24,129 nucleotides of DNA from contig JAEXZL010000216.1 of the NCBI GenBank assembly GCA_023451395.1, forward strand, positions 1 to 24,129, read 5' to 3'. The translations under genes were made by a program, and so were the position numbers. Of the stretch, positions 1-7,382 are shown one piece after another. This stretch comes from Bacillota bacterium (lineage in GTDB: Bacteria > Bacillota > Clostridia > Clostridiales > Clostridiaceae). The notes under the pieces are model-generated. The model did no database searches. It was not told the DNA's origin and saw nothing but the letters and a program-made list of their open reading frames with translations. How positions within the stretch are numbered: the first letter of the stretch is position 1; each line of letters opens with the position of its first letter.

Positions 1-130
1 TTCCTGTGTTCCATGCTTTTTCTGTTATTTCCTCCATATGAGACGGGTTTATCTTCTTATAGCAAGGGTCATAGCTTAGCTCCTTTGCTGCAATATCTCT
101 ATCTGGAAAAGGAAATTTAAAAATATCCAT
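1..130 (-). CDS. Partial CDS, N-terminus of an unidentified protein downstream of hyuA-like gene
   Basis: An open frame of 43 codons begins at an ATG (128-130) and runs off the left edge. It is preceded by a GGAG ribosome binding site about 6 nt upstream and lies 9 bp after the stop of the HyuA-like gene, so it is very probably the next gene of the same operon. The visible residues begin MDIFKFPFPDRDIAAKEL and later include a YDPCYKK stretch. There is no signal peptide or membrane segment in this part. I do not recognise the family from this fragment. Its position suggests a partner of the HyuA-like enzyme, but I see no match to the usual HyuB (hydantoinase B) N-terminus. Confidence 0.75.
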   Translation of the reverse strand, partial: MDIFKFPFPDRDIAAKELSYDPCYKKINPSHMEEITEKAWNTG

Positions 131-139
131 ATTCTACTC

Positions 140-2293
140 CTACCCATCAATGCGTTTTGTAGCAATTATTATTACTCTTTCCTCTGCCCTCGCACTGCTA
201 AGCTCCACAGCACCTAGGGACATTACCTGTTCCTCGCTCTGGAGACCGCTGAGGTCAATGATTCTCTTTCCTAAAACCACATATAAATTAGGAAGATTTA
301 CTCCACCATCATTATATTCTGTAAGCTCCTCCATTAAACTTTTTACAGAATTTGTCCATGAGCTTATATTAGACTCTAGAACCATTGCATTTAGCTTTTG
401 TAATCTTATTATTCCCTCATCATCTATGAGATTCACAGGTGTTGTCTTCTTTTTAAACATTCCAAGAAGCTTCTTTTCCACCTTTTCATAGGAAACGGCA
501 TCCATGCTTCCATTACTGCCAGCAATGTATAGTTTTTCTCTAGGAGCATTCAGGTTGCAGGCAACAATATCCATAAGCTCTTCTTTAGTTAATTTTTTCT
601 TAAGCAAATCCTTACTTCTAAGCTCTGTAGCACCAACAGCCACAGCCCTTATAAGATTTCTTTGAGAATCTACCTCCACAGATACCTCTATTGTACTAGG
701 CTCTGCACCATTTTTTATTGCAAGGAGCTCTGCTTCTCTTCTCACTGCCAGTATATCCGCCTCTGTAGGGTTAAGGACAGTACGTTCCACCATGTCTCTA
801 ACCATTGCCAAAGCAACTCCTATAGTGGAAATAACTGGAGCATTCTGAGCTATTTTAAATCTATGATTCATGTTTTCTGCTAGATGAGGAACAACGGTAG
901 AAGCTCCTCCCCCTCCGCCAATGAAGGTTGTGGTTCTTGGATCCATCTTATAATCATTTAAGAGCTCTTTAACAACCTTTCCATTTTTTATAGCAGCAAA
1001 GTCTAAAACCTTTTTTGCAGCCTCTTCTACTGTTATGCCCATATTATCTGCTAAGGGCTTCCAGGCTTTAAGAGCTGCTTCTCTATTGCCATAGGCATAA
1101 TCACCCTCCAGCACATAGCCTGCAATATTAGCGGCCCCAGCTATTGTGAGAGTAAACTTTTTTCCATTATCACATTCTACGAAGGCATAATCAGGATCTG
1201 ACTCTATAGGGCTGATTGTTCTCAGCTTAGGATTTATAATATCCTCTGGTGAGGAGTACACCTCATAATCAAGAGCTGCTATATGAGCACTTCTTGGCCC
1301 TACATCAACTGCTTTACCATTTTTCACTTGAACCATGCTTCCTCCGCCTATACCAACGGTCCTAACATCTAAGGAGTTAAGATAGGTTTTATGCCCTCCA
1401 ACCTCTGCATATTTAACCATTACCTTTCCATCCTTTATGCAGGATATATCGGTGCTGGTTCCACCTACCTCAAAAAATATACCATCAGTAACCTTTTCAT
1501 ACATTAATGCTCCTGCAACTCCTGCTGCTGGGCCAGATAATATTGTAAGAATTGGCCTATTTCTCACCTCATCTATGGTCATTACCCCACCATCGCATCT
1601 CATAACCATTAAAGGACTAGTTATATTAGCTTTCTTAATGCTCTCTTCAGTCATATTAGCAGCCTCAAGCATTTTCGGAAGAATGCTGGCATTAACCACA
1701 GCAGTCCTGGTTCTTACCTTTAAACCGTAGAGCTTTGAAATATCATTTGTTGCCGTTCCTGGTATAGAATTTTCTGTGCATATCCTAAGGACTTCATTTT
1801 CCTTCTCTGGATTATCCACACTAAAAGGCTCCGCAGCCACCAAGCTCTTTGTTCCATTGTCCATAAGAATCTGCATAGCATTTTTTATATTATCCTCTAG
1901 CCTATCCTCTTCGCTGATATTAACATACTCATTTAAGGTATGAAGAAATTTCCCCGGAGAGAGCTCAAAGTCTCCCATGGTTGTATCCCCTTTTGCTTTT
2001 GCGCCACCAATACCCTTACCAAGGGTTATAATTCCCACCTTAACCACATCACCCTCTAAAAGAGCATTGGTGGCTTGGGTAGTTCCGTGAGCTATAAAGG
2101 TTACATCCTCTGGCATTATATTATTCTCAGTCATAATTCTATTTAAAACCTTAACTATACCTGCGGCAACCCCTTCCTTTGCCCTATGGGTCGTGGGCTC
2201 CTTAACAGTAGCAATTAGCTCATAGGTATCATTATTGATAGCTACTGCATCAGTAAAGGTACCCCCTACGTCTATTCCGATTCTCACCTTCAT
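140..2293 (-). CDS. HyuA-type hydantoinase/oxoprolinase family protein
   Basis: This 717-residue protein belongs to the ASKHA-fold hydantoinase A/5-oxoprolinase family, ATP-dependent enzymes acting on amide or ketone substrates; acetone and acetophenone carboxylase subunits also belong here. Visible motifs are the N-terminal phosphate loop IDVGGTFTD (residues 7-15), HGTTQATNALLEG (69-81), SGPAAG (253-258) and EVGGTSTD (275-282). A glycine-rich GGGGGAS segment follows near the middle. I start it at the ATG at 2293, because the in-frame GTG at 2302 sits directly against the AAGGAG that correctly spaces the ATG. It has no HyuB partner in view and carries an extra C-terminal region of about 100 residues. 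It follows a permease gene, with an intercistronic hairpin between them. The family call is firm; the substrate is unknown. Confidence 0.88.
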   Translation of the reverse strand: MKVRIGIDVGGTFTDAVAINNDTYELIATVKEPTTHRAKEGVAAGIVKVLNRIMTENNIMPEDVTFIAHGTTQATNALLEGDVVKVGIITLGKGIGGAKAKGDTTMGDFELSPGKFLHTLNEYVNISEEDRLEDNIKNAMQILMDNGTKSLVAAEPFSVDNPEKENEVLRICTENSIPGTATNDISKLYGLKVRTRTAVVNASILPKMLEAANMTEESIKKANITSPLMVMRCDGGVMTIDEVRNRPILTILSGPAAGVAGALMYEKVTDGIFFEVGGTSTDISCIKDGKVMVKYAEVGGHKTYLNSLDVRTVGIGGGSMVQVKNGKAVDVGPRSAHIAALDYEVYSSPEDIINPKLRTISPIESDPDYAFVECDNGKKFTLTIAGAANIAGYVLEGDYAYGNREAALKAWKPLADNMGITVEEAAKKVLDFAAIKNGKVVKELLNDYKMDPRTTTFIGGGGGASTVVPHLAENMNHRFKIAQNAPVISTIGVALAMVRDMVERTVLNPTEADILAVRREAELLAIKNGAEPSTIEVSVEVDSQRNLIRAVAVGATELRSKDLLKKKLTKEELMDIVACNLNAPREKLYIAGSNGSMDAVSYEKVEKKLLGMFKKKTTPVNLIDDEGIIRLQKLNAMVLESNISSWTNSVKSLMEELTEYNDGGVNLPNLYVVLGKRIIDLSGLQSEEQVMSLGAVELSSARAEERVIIIATKRIDG

Positions 2294-2320
2294 TTTTCTC
2301 ACTCCTTACTATAAAATAGT

Positions 2321-2356
2321 TTGTTGGTATTTAAAGCTGCCTTCAAATACCAACAA
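2321..2356. other. Intercistronic hairpin between permease and HyuA-like gene
   Basis: A perfect 12-bp inverted repeat has arms TTGTTGGTATTT (2321-2332) and AAATACCAACAA (2345-2356) around a 12-nt loop. Read on the plus strand a T-run follows, but the genes run on the minus strand, where the hairpin is followed by ACTATTTTATAG rather than a proper U-tract. A weak terminator or an mRNA processing/stability element between the two genes is more likely than a full stop. Confidence 0.6.
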
Positions 2357-2388
2357 TTTTTTCTTTTGCTTTCTTTATTAATTTACAC

Positions 2389-3693
2389 TTAGAAGTAAAG
2401 CACAGCTCCTAAAATTACTCCCACAGCAGCAACTACCCAAAGATATGGAAGAAGCTTTTTAGTTATGGTATTAACATCCACCTCTGCAAAGTTAGCAGTC
2501 CAAACATTTTGAGTATTGGTAGGATCCCCTACTCCCTGAATTCTCTCTGCTGCTAAGAAACCTGCCATAACTGCTAAGGTTGTAAGACTTCCTACCCCTG
2601 CCATAAGAGCAGCTATTCCAGAGCCTAATCCAAAGAGATTTAAAGGACCTCTATATAAAGCTAAAGGTGCAAGAGCTATGAAGAAAATAACATAAATTAT
2701 CGCTGACTTAGGTGTAACTGCAATCATAAAGGGATTAAGCACTCCCTTAACTGTAGGGTTAGTTACTGCAAGATATAAAATACCTATGCCTATCATAAGA
2801 ATAACTGCAGGGCCTGCATCGGTAATACCGTTATAACAGGTTTGAGTTAACATATTCATTGCCTTTGAGAAGCTTTTTGAGGTAAAGAGCAGTATCCATA
2901 ATATCCCCGCCATAAAGGCTGGTACAATGGGGATTTCTAAAAAAGCCACTAGGATTATAGGCACTATAGGAGTTACCATTGCTAGAAATCCTCTTACACC
3001 TTTTAAAGACTCAGTATTTCTTTTTTCCTCAGTAACAGGGGCAGAGAAAGCAAATTTTATGCCGTTTTTCTTAAATTCTATAAATATTAAAGCCAAGGTA
3101 GCTACTGCCGTTGCTACTAAAAGATATATTTCAAAGCTTCTAATTTGAGCTACCTCAAGTCCAAAAATACTGGAATAGCTCTGCCAGTTAGCCATATTAA
3201 AGCAAAGTCCTGTGGCAAAGGCCATTAAAAATATACTAGCAGCACTTAATGCTGGCAGACCTACAGATATGAGTATTGGAAGTACTATAGTACCAACCAT
3301 TATTACAGAGCCTAGTCCACTAAGGGTAGTAAAGAGAAGGGCCACCGCTGCAACCATTACAAGAGTTACTATAAGAGGCTTGTCTCCTCCTAATTCTGCA
3401 GAAATTTTGATTATATTTTCTGTTACTCCTGTCTTATTCATTATCTGACCAAGCCATGCTCCAAAGATAACAGCTATATAGGCTGAGGCCATACGTATTG
3501 AACCGTTTTCAATAACGGTTTTAAGAAAACCAATTTCATTTCCCTCTGCATCCTTTCCCACAAAAGGTACTCCAGCTATTAGGCATATTACCACTGCCAA
3601 TAGGGGAAGTGCTAGAAGCGTAGGGATTTTTCTTGTAATCATAAGACCTGCTATGATTAAAAAACTAATGATAATAAGTGCTCCCTGTAACAT
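2389..3693 (-). CDS. Multi-pass permease, ion-transporter-superfamily (GntP/CitMHS-like)
   Basis: A 434-residue, strongly hydrophobic protein with roughly 11-12 predicted membrane segments spread along its length. The longest polar stretches are at about residues 40-60 and 200-225. Length and topology fit carboxylate permeases of the IT superfamily (GntP, CitMHS, DcuC-like). Conserved-looking polar patches inside the membrane regions include TTLSGLGS (about 122-129) and GVGDPTNTQNVW (about 391-402), the latter near the end as in several carboxylate carriers. It starts at an ATG (3691-3693) behind AAGGAAGG and lies 33 bp after the TIM-barrel gene, upstream of the HyuA-like gene. That suggests it imports the substrate of this operon, perhaps an organic acid or amide. 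The transporter call is solid; the exact family and substrate are inference. Confidence 0.75.
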   Translation of the reverse strand: MLQGALIIISFLIIAGLMITRKIPTLLALPLLAVVICLIAGVPFVGKDAEGNEIGFLKTVIENGSIRMASAYIAVIFGAWLGQIMNKTGVTENIIKISAELGGDKPLIVTLVMVAAVALLFTTLSGLGSVIMVGTIVLPILISVGLPALSAASIFLMAFATGLCFNMANWQSYSSIFGLEVAQIRSFEIYLLVATAVATLALIFIEFKKNGIKFAFSAPVTEEKRNTESLKGVRGFLAMVTPIVPIILVAFLEIPIVPAFMAGILWILLFTSKSFSKAMNMLTQTCYNGITDAGPAVILMIGIGILYLAVTNPTVKGVLNPFMIAVTPKSAIIYVIFFIALAPLALYRGPLNLFGLGSGIAALMAGVGSLTTLAVMAGFLAAERIQGVGDPTNTQNVWTANFAEVDVNTITKKLLPYLWVVAAVGVILGAVLYF

Positions 3694-3726
3694 TTATAAT
3701 TCCACCTTCCTTTATAATATATATTT

Positions 3727-4422
3727 TTATAATATTTCTATAGCTTCTCTAAATGCCGTTGCTGCTTGCTTAATCTTTTCTGCTGAATCTCCTCCAGTAA
3801 CTACTGCTCCTATCATCACAGCCTTACAGCCTGCCTCGTAAAGATATTTAACCTCCTGAGGCCTTATATGCTTTTGCGTGGGTATAAGCACAGGTTTCTT
3901 TGTTTCTTTAACTAAATGAGAATAACTTAAAATATCCAGATAATTTAATGAGCTTCCATAGGCTTCCCCAGGAATAATGCTAGCTTCCAGTATATCTATG
4001 GAGGAATTTCTAACTGCCTCTACAGTAATATTATTATAGCTATTATCTATAGCAACCATCTTAGTAAGCTTTTTTGTAGTCATCATAAATGGTGGTAAGT
4101 GCTGTGCATAGGCTGAAAAAAACTTTACTCCAAGGTCCTCAAGCTCCAAAAGCTCCTCTTTTGTAATAAAGCTTTCTGAAGCTCCGGGAACTACCCCCAC
4201 AGGGATATCCCCTGCTAGCTCAATTAGCTCCTTTAAAAAGCTTTTATTACTTTGAAAATTCCCAAAGCCATTACCGCTGGCTCTATGCAATAGGTTAAGG
4301 TGCACCTTAATAGCCTGTACACCGCCTTCAATTGCTGCCCTTGCAAAATCTATACGGTTATCTGGTAGGCTGGCAACTAAAGTGAATTTTTCATTGGTAA
4401 TTAACTTCTCAAACTCCAACAT
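3727..4422 (-). CDS. TIM-barrel aldolase/epimerase-like protein of unknown function
   Basis: This 231-residue protein has an alternating beta/alpha pattern typical of small phosphate-binding TIM barrels such as NanE, ThiG, PcrB or KDPG-type aldolases. Features seen are VASLPDNRIDFARAA near the start, a distinctive IKVHLNLLHRASG segment (38-50), GVVPGA (76-81), and a C-terminal AGCKAVMIGAVVTGG (197-211) resembling the standard phosphate-binding strand-7/8 loops. Lys39 and Lys183 are candidate active-site lysines, though this is a guess. It starts at ATG 4422 behind GGGGTGA, 15 bp after the ROK regulator, so the two are probably co-transcribed. I do not recognise a characterised family. A phosphorylated sugar-acid or hydroxy-acid substrate would fit the operon, but that is inference. 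Confidence 0.7.
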   Translation of the reverse strand: MLEFEKLITNEKFTLVASLPDNRIDFARAAIEGGVQAIKVHLNLLHRASGNGFGNFQSNKSFLKELIELAGDIPVGVVPGASESFITKEELLELEDLGVKFFSAYAQHLPPFMMTTKKLTKMVAIDNSYNNITVEAVRNSSIDILEASIIPGEAYGSSLNYLDILSYSHLVKETKKPVLIPTQKHIRPQEVKYLYEAGCKAVMIGAVVTGGDSAEKIKQAATAFREAIEIL

Positions 4423-4437
4423 ATCACCCCATTAATC

Positions 4438-5532
4438 TTATATAATATTTAGCTGTTTATTTCTTAGCTTTAGAGCAAGGTCTAAATAAATCTCTTCTTC
4501 ATTCTTATTCTCATATTTTAGCTTTGGTATTGCTAAACTTATAAATTCCTTTGAAAAAGCTCTTGAGATATTCTCTAAAAACTGCTTATCCTTAATAGCT
4601 TCCCCAGAAAAATATATAGATTTTATTGAGAAAAACAGGCATAAGGGCTTTAAAATCTGAGCTAATTGCTTAATTGTATTCTTAGAATTAATATCTACAC
4701 TCTTAGAGTAAGCTGCTACCATTGCATCCTTTATAATACCTTCTGCTTTTTTGCCTTTCTCAGCTTTACCCTCCTTTAATGACATGGCTTCAGGAAATAA
4801 AGGTGTTAGGTCTATGGTCTTTTCTCCATTAACCTCTAAGGTTTTTTCATTTATCACAACACTAGCAAGAATATTCCTTCCGATTCTTATGAAAAGCTTG
4901 TTTTCATTATCCTGTAATGCTTCAGTATTTCCCATGCCTGTAAGAGTATAGCTTGAAGAATAATCAATGACCACAGGCACTCTAAAATTAGTTTTAATAG
5001 CATCCTCTAAGCTTATGGCTGCGGAGGATACCCCTGTGGAATAAGTTACAATAAAATCATTTATATCTAAATTCTCCTGAAATAAAAGACCAATACCAGC
5101 TATTCTTCGGGAATAACCGGGCTCAGAGGCAAAGAGTTTTTTTATGCCCTTGTTTATAACCTCTAAAAAGTCATTTCCATAGACAGGCTTAGAGGTTAAT
5201 TTCTCATAAGCAACCTCATTAATATGCATATTAAAAGCCCTAAGATAAGTTCCATCACCTTTAATATGAATAATGATCATTAAAGCATAGGTCTCGTTAA
5301 ATTTTATCTGTATTCGTTTTCTTCCTCCAGTAGAAGCATCCTCACCAGCTTCGCAAAGAATCCCTTCTCCTAAGAGGTCATTTACCAGCATGGAAATCGT
5401 ACTAAGGCTTAAACCACTCTTCTCTGCAAGCTCGGTTCTAGATAAGCTTTCACTTTGAGTTATACATTCTAGTATAAGCTGCATATTTCTTTTTTTCATG
5501 TCCTTAAGGGTTGTTTTTTTCATGGATATCAC
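4438..5532 (-). CDS. ROK-type transcriptional repressor with degenerate sugar-binding domain
   Basis: A 364-residue regulator of the ROK (NagC/XylR/Mlc) type. The N-terminus has a winged helix-turn-helix: SLSRTELAEKSGLSLSTIS (29-47), then a wing with TGGRK (68-72). The remainder aligns in layout with a ROK domain, but the usual glycine-rich loop is replaced by IRIGRNILAS (215-224). I also see neither the E-x-GH motif nor the CxCGxxGC zinc motif, so effector binding or catalysis is probably altered. The annotated GTG start (5532) has AAGAAG 4 nt upstream; an in-frame ATG at 5523 is an equally possible start. It is first in the operon with the TIM-barrel, permease and HyuA-like genes. A promoter and palindromic operator lie directly upstream, which suggests autoregulation. 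Confidence 0.85.
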   Translation of the reverse strand: MISMKKTTLKDMKKRNMQLILECITQSESLSRTELAEKSGLSLSTISMLVNDLLGEGILCEAGEDASTGGRKRIQIKFNETYALMIIIHIKGDGTYLRAFNMHINEVAYEKLTSKPVYGNDFLEVINKGIKKLFASEPGYSRRIAGIGLLFQENLDINDFIVTYSTGVSSAAISLEDAIKTNFRVPVVIDYSSSYTLTGMGNTEALQDNENKLFIRIGRNILASVVINEKTLEVNGEKTIDLTPLFPEAMSLKEGKAEKGKKAEGIIKDAMVAAYSKSVDINSKNTIKQLAQILKPLCLFFSIKSIYFSGEAIKDKQFLENISRAFSKEFISLAIPKLKYENKNEEEIYLDLALKLRNKQLNII

Positions 5533-5557
5533 ACTACTTCTTTTGGATTTGTTAAAG

Positions 5558-5582
5558 ACTTATTTCGAGCTCCGAATTAAGT
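5558..5582. promoter_or_regulatory. Palindromic operator upstream of ROK repressor
   Basis: A 25-bp inverted repeat has arms ACTTATTTCG (5558-5567) and CGAATTAAGT (5573-5582) around AGCTC; nine of ten arm positions are complementary. It lies just downstream of the -10 box, over the expected transcription start. The TTATTTCG half-site resembles the AT-rich NagC/Mlc operators of ROK regulators, so autorepression by the adjacent gene is the natural reading. Confidence 0.7.
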
Positions 5583-5589
5583 TATTATT

Positions 5590-5619
5590 AGCATACCATT
5601 TATTGTAATCACTGGTCAA
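5590..5619 (-). promoter_or_regulatory. Promoter of the ROK/TIM-barrel/permease/HyuA operon
   Basis: On the minus strand a -35 box TTGACC (5614-5619) and a -10 box TATGCT (5590-5595) are separated by 18 bp, about 60 bp upstream of the regulator start. The near-consensus -35 and the adjoining palindrome support it. Confidence 0.6.
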
Positions 5620-5641
5620 GAATATTTTCTAAATATTTAAT

Positions 5642-5773
5642 TTATTTACATTTAATTAAGCAACTTACAATTTCAAGTGCAAGTTCTTCCATACAAGTAG
5701 ACATCATATTAATGCTTACTAAGAGTAAAAATATAGATAATAAAACCGCTTCTGATGTAACAGCAGAAATCAC
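5642..5773 (-). CDS. Possible 43-residue hydrophobic peptide (doubtful)
   Basis: In the otherwise empty 373-base gap, a minus-strand frame runs from GTG (5771-5773) to TAA. AGGAG lies about 10 nt upstream of the start. The peptide has one hydrophobic stretch (AVLLSIFLLLVSINMM, residues 9-24) followed by a tail with three cysteines (STCMEELALEIVSCLIKCK). It would be a single-pass membrane peptide. The spacing is long, the start is GTG and I know no homologue, so chance is a serious alternative. Apart from this, the ROK promoter/operator and a terminator hairpin, I see nothing else in 5533-5905. Confidence 0.25.
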   Translation of the reverse strand: MISAVTSEAVLLSIFLLLVSINMMSTCMEELALEIVSCLIKCK

Positions 5774-5809
5774 AGAGGATACTCTCCTCACATAAGCTAA
5801 TTATGTAAA

Positions 5810-5855
5810 AATCACCATAAAAACTAAGATGGTGCATAAATATACACCACCTTAA
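5810..5855 (-). terminator. Terminator of FAD oxidoreductase gene
   Basis: On the minus strand the hairpin AAGGTGGTG / CACCATCTT (5845-5853 with 5826-5834; one G-U pair, with further pairing toward the loop) is followed by AGTTTTTATGG. It lies about 50 bp beyond the stop of the oxidoreductase gene. Confidence 0.6.
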
Positions 5856-5905
5856 ATAAGTTCAATCATCGCTTTATAAGTCAGTCAACCGCCCAATTTA
5901 CTCTT

Positions 5906-7270
5906 TTATTTATACTCATTCATTGGAGTTAAAAAGGCTCCCTGTTTAAGAAGCGTACTTCTTACCTCTTCTATGGAAACATCCTTTGCAGCCTTATTTT
6001 CCTTCACAGATACTGCTGCTGCAACCCCGGCAGCATGGCCTAAAGCCATAGCTATAGGACTCACCCTTAAAGAGCTTGCTGCTTCATGCTCAGCACTAAC
6101 ACATCTTCCAGTAGTTATGAGGTTTTCTATTTCATTGTTGACTAAAATTCTATATGGTATAGAATAATAGCTTCCAGGTCTTAGGAACTTATCATCATTT
6201 GAGGCTCCATCAGGAGAATGAATATCAAAAGGGTAACCACCCATAGCAATGGCATCAGAAAACATAACGTTATCCATCATTTCTTCCGCGGTTAAAGTAT
6301 ATACTCCCTTGATCCTTCTACTTTCTCTTATGCCAATCTGTGGTCCTGTGGATACCAAATAGGATTCTTCAAAGCCAGGAATATATTTCTTTAAGAAATC
6401 TAAAGATTCTCTAACCTGTCTTCTCCCCTCAATTTCACCCTTTGTCAAATCATAGCTATCAGTGGCATTAAGCTTAAGAATCCTAGTCATATTCAGTATA
6501 ACTTCATTAGGATTATTATTTTGGAAAAAGAGCACCTTATCTCTAGGATAAGTAATATCCCCATTTTCCTTAGCCTCCTTTAGCTTGCTATAAAAGCCTG
6601 ACACAGATAGTCTGGGTGTTTTCTCAATGATAGCTTGGTTTACAGCAAGAAACTCCTCAGGATTCTCCTTTATGTATTCTCTTATTTTAGGTATATCCAC
6701 ATTTCCTATTCTAGCTTTCATGGTCATAGGCTGTGCAAGCCCGTCCAATTTTCTTCCGTATTCATAGGGCACACCTGCTCTCACAGAAACATCTGCATCA
6801 CCAGTAGCATCTATAAAAACTCCTGCCTCTAGCTCTATAAAGCCTCCTTTTGTCCAAAGCTGCACAGATTTTATTTTATTTTCCTTAACAGTACAGCCAG
6901 TAAAAATGCTATGGTAAAGCATTTCACCCCCAGCCTCAATGTGCTTATGCTCTATTGCAAATTTCATAGCCTCTGTATCAAAGGGAGTTAGAGAAGAAGC
7001 ATATCCAATGGTGTCAGTTATATGCCCAGGGCTAGCTCCCATTTCCTTTAAGGTTTCAATAAGCTCGTCGGGGATTCCTCTAACTACTTGCTTATCTCCA
7101 GCATGAAAGGTCATCATAGGACCTACTCCTGAAGCTGTAAGCATGCCTCCAAGAAATCCATATCTCTCTACCACTAATGTAGATGCTCCTGTCCTAGCTG
7201 CTGCAATTGCTGCTATACATCCAGAAACTCCTCCTCCTAGAACTATAACATCATATCTCTTCCTTAACAT
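5906..7270 (-). CDS. FAD-dependent oxidoreductase (FAD_oxidored family)
   Basis: A 454-residue flavoprotein. The N-terminal dinucleotide-binding fold is clear: YDVIVLGGGVSGCIAAIAAA, with the GxGxxG-type GGGVSG at 12-17, then an acidic end of strand 2 in VVERYGFLGG. ASGV follows, as in the FAD_oxidored family. A second nucleotide-contact region reads FIDATGDADVS, and the C-terminus has ITTGRCVSAEHEA and ALGHAAGVAAA, which close the FAD site. No signal peptide is seen, so it is probably cytoplasmic. The start ATG (7268-7270) sits behind AGGAGGTGG. It appears monocistronic, with its own promoter and terminator, between the HyuA operon and the mannoside locus. The substrate is unknown; members of this family are often found among sugar or glycoside catabolic genes. 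Confidence 0.85.
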   Translation of the reverse strand: MLRKRYDVIVLGGGVSGCIAAIAAARTGASTLVVERYGFLGGMLTASGVGPMMTFHAGDKQVVRGIPDELIETLKEMGASPGHITDTIGYASSLTPFDTEAMKFAIEHKHIEAGGEMLYHSIFTGCTVKENKIKSVQLWTKGGFIELEAGVFIDATGDADVSVRAGVPYEYGRKLDGLAQPMTMKARIGNVDIPKIREYIKENPEEFLAVNQAIIEKTPRLSVSGFYSKLKEAKENGDITYPRDKVLFFQNNNPNEVILNMTRILKLNATDSYDLTKGEIEGRRQVRESLDFLKKYIPGFEESYLVSTGPQIGIRESRRIKGVYTLTAEEMMDNVMFSDAIAMGGYPFDIHSPDGASNDDKFLRPGSYYSIPYRILVNNEIENLITTGRCVSAEHEAASSLRVSPIAMALGHAAGVAAAVSVKENKAAKDVSIEEVRSTLLKQGAFLTPMNEYK

Positions 7271-7298
7271 ATTACCACCTCCTATATATATTAACTGT

Positions 7299-7327
7299 AT
7301 TCTAACTTATATAGAACAATTTGGAAA
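7299..7327 (-). promoter_or_regulatory. Putative promoter of FAD oxidoreductase gene
   Basis: On the minus strand TTTCCA (7322-7327) and TAGAAT (7299-7304) are spaced by 17 bp, about 28 bp upstream of the start codon. The match to consensus is moderate. The position, just after a strong terminator, supports an independent promoter. Confidence 0.45.
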
Positions 7328-7354
7328 GTTCATTTGAAATATAATTCTCTAAAT

Positions 7355-7382
7355 AAAGAAAAAAGCCCGCATATAGCAGGCT
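7355..7382 (-). terminator. Rho-independent terminator of the mannoside operon
   Basis: On the minus strand AGCCTGC (7376-7382) pairs with GCGGGCT (7364-7370) around a TATAT loop, followed by six T's. The hairpin begins inside the TAG stop codon of the ManA-like gene. Confidence 0.85.

Noticed and set aside
150..491. A 113-codon plus-strand frame opposite the HyuA-like gene
   Set aside because: Antisense shadow of a clear coding region, with no binding site or family signature.
5712..5795. A 27-codon plus-strand frame in the 5533-5905 gap
   Set aside because: No ribosome binding site and no recognisable family. It lies opposite the already doubtful hydrophobic peptide frame.
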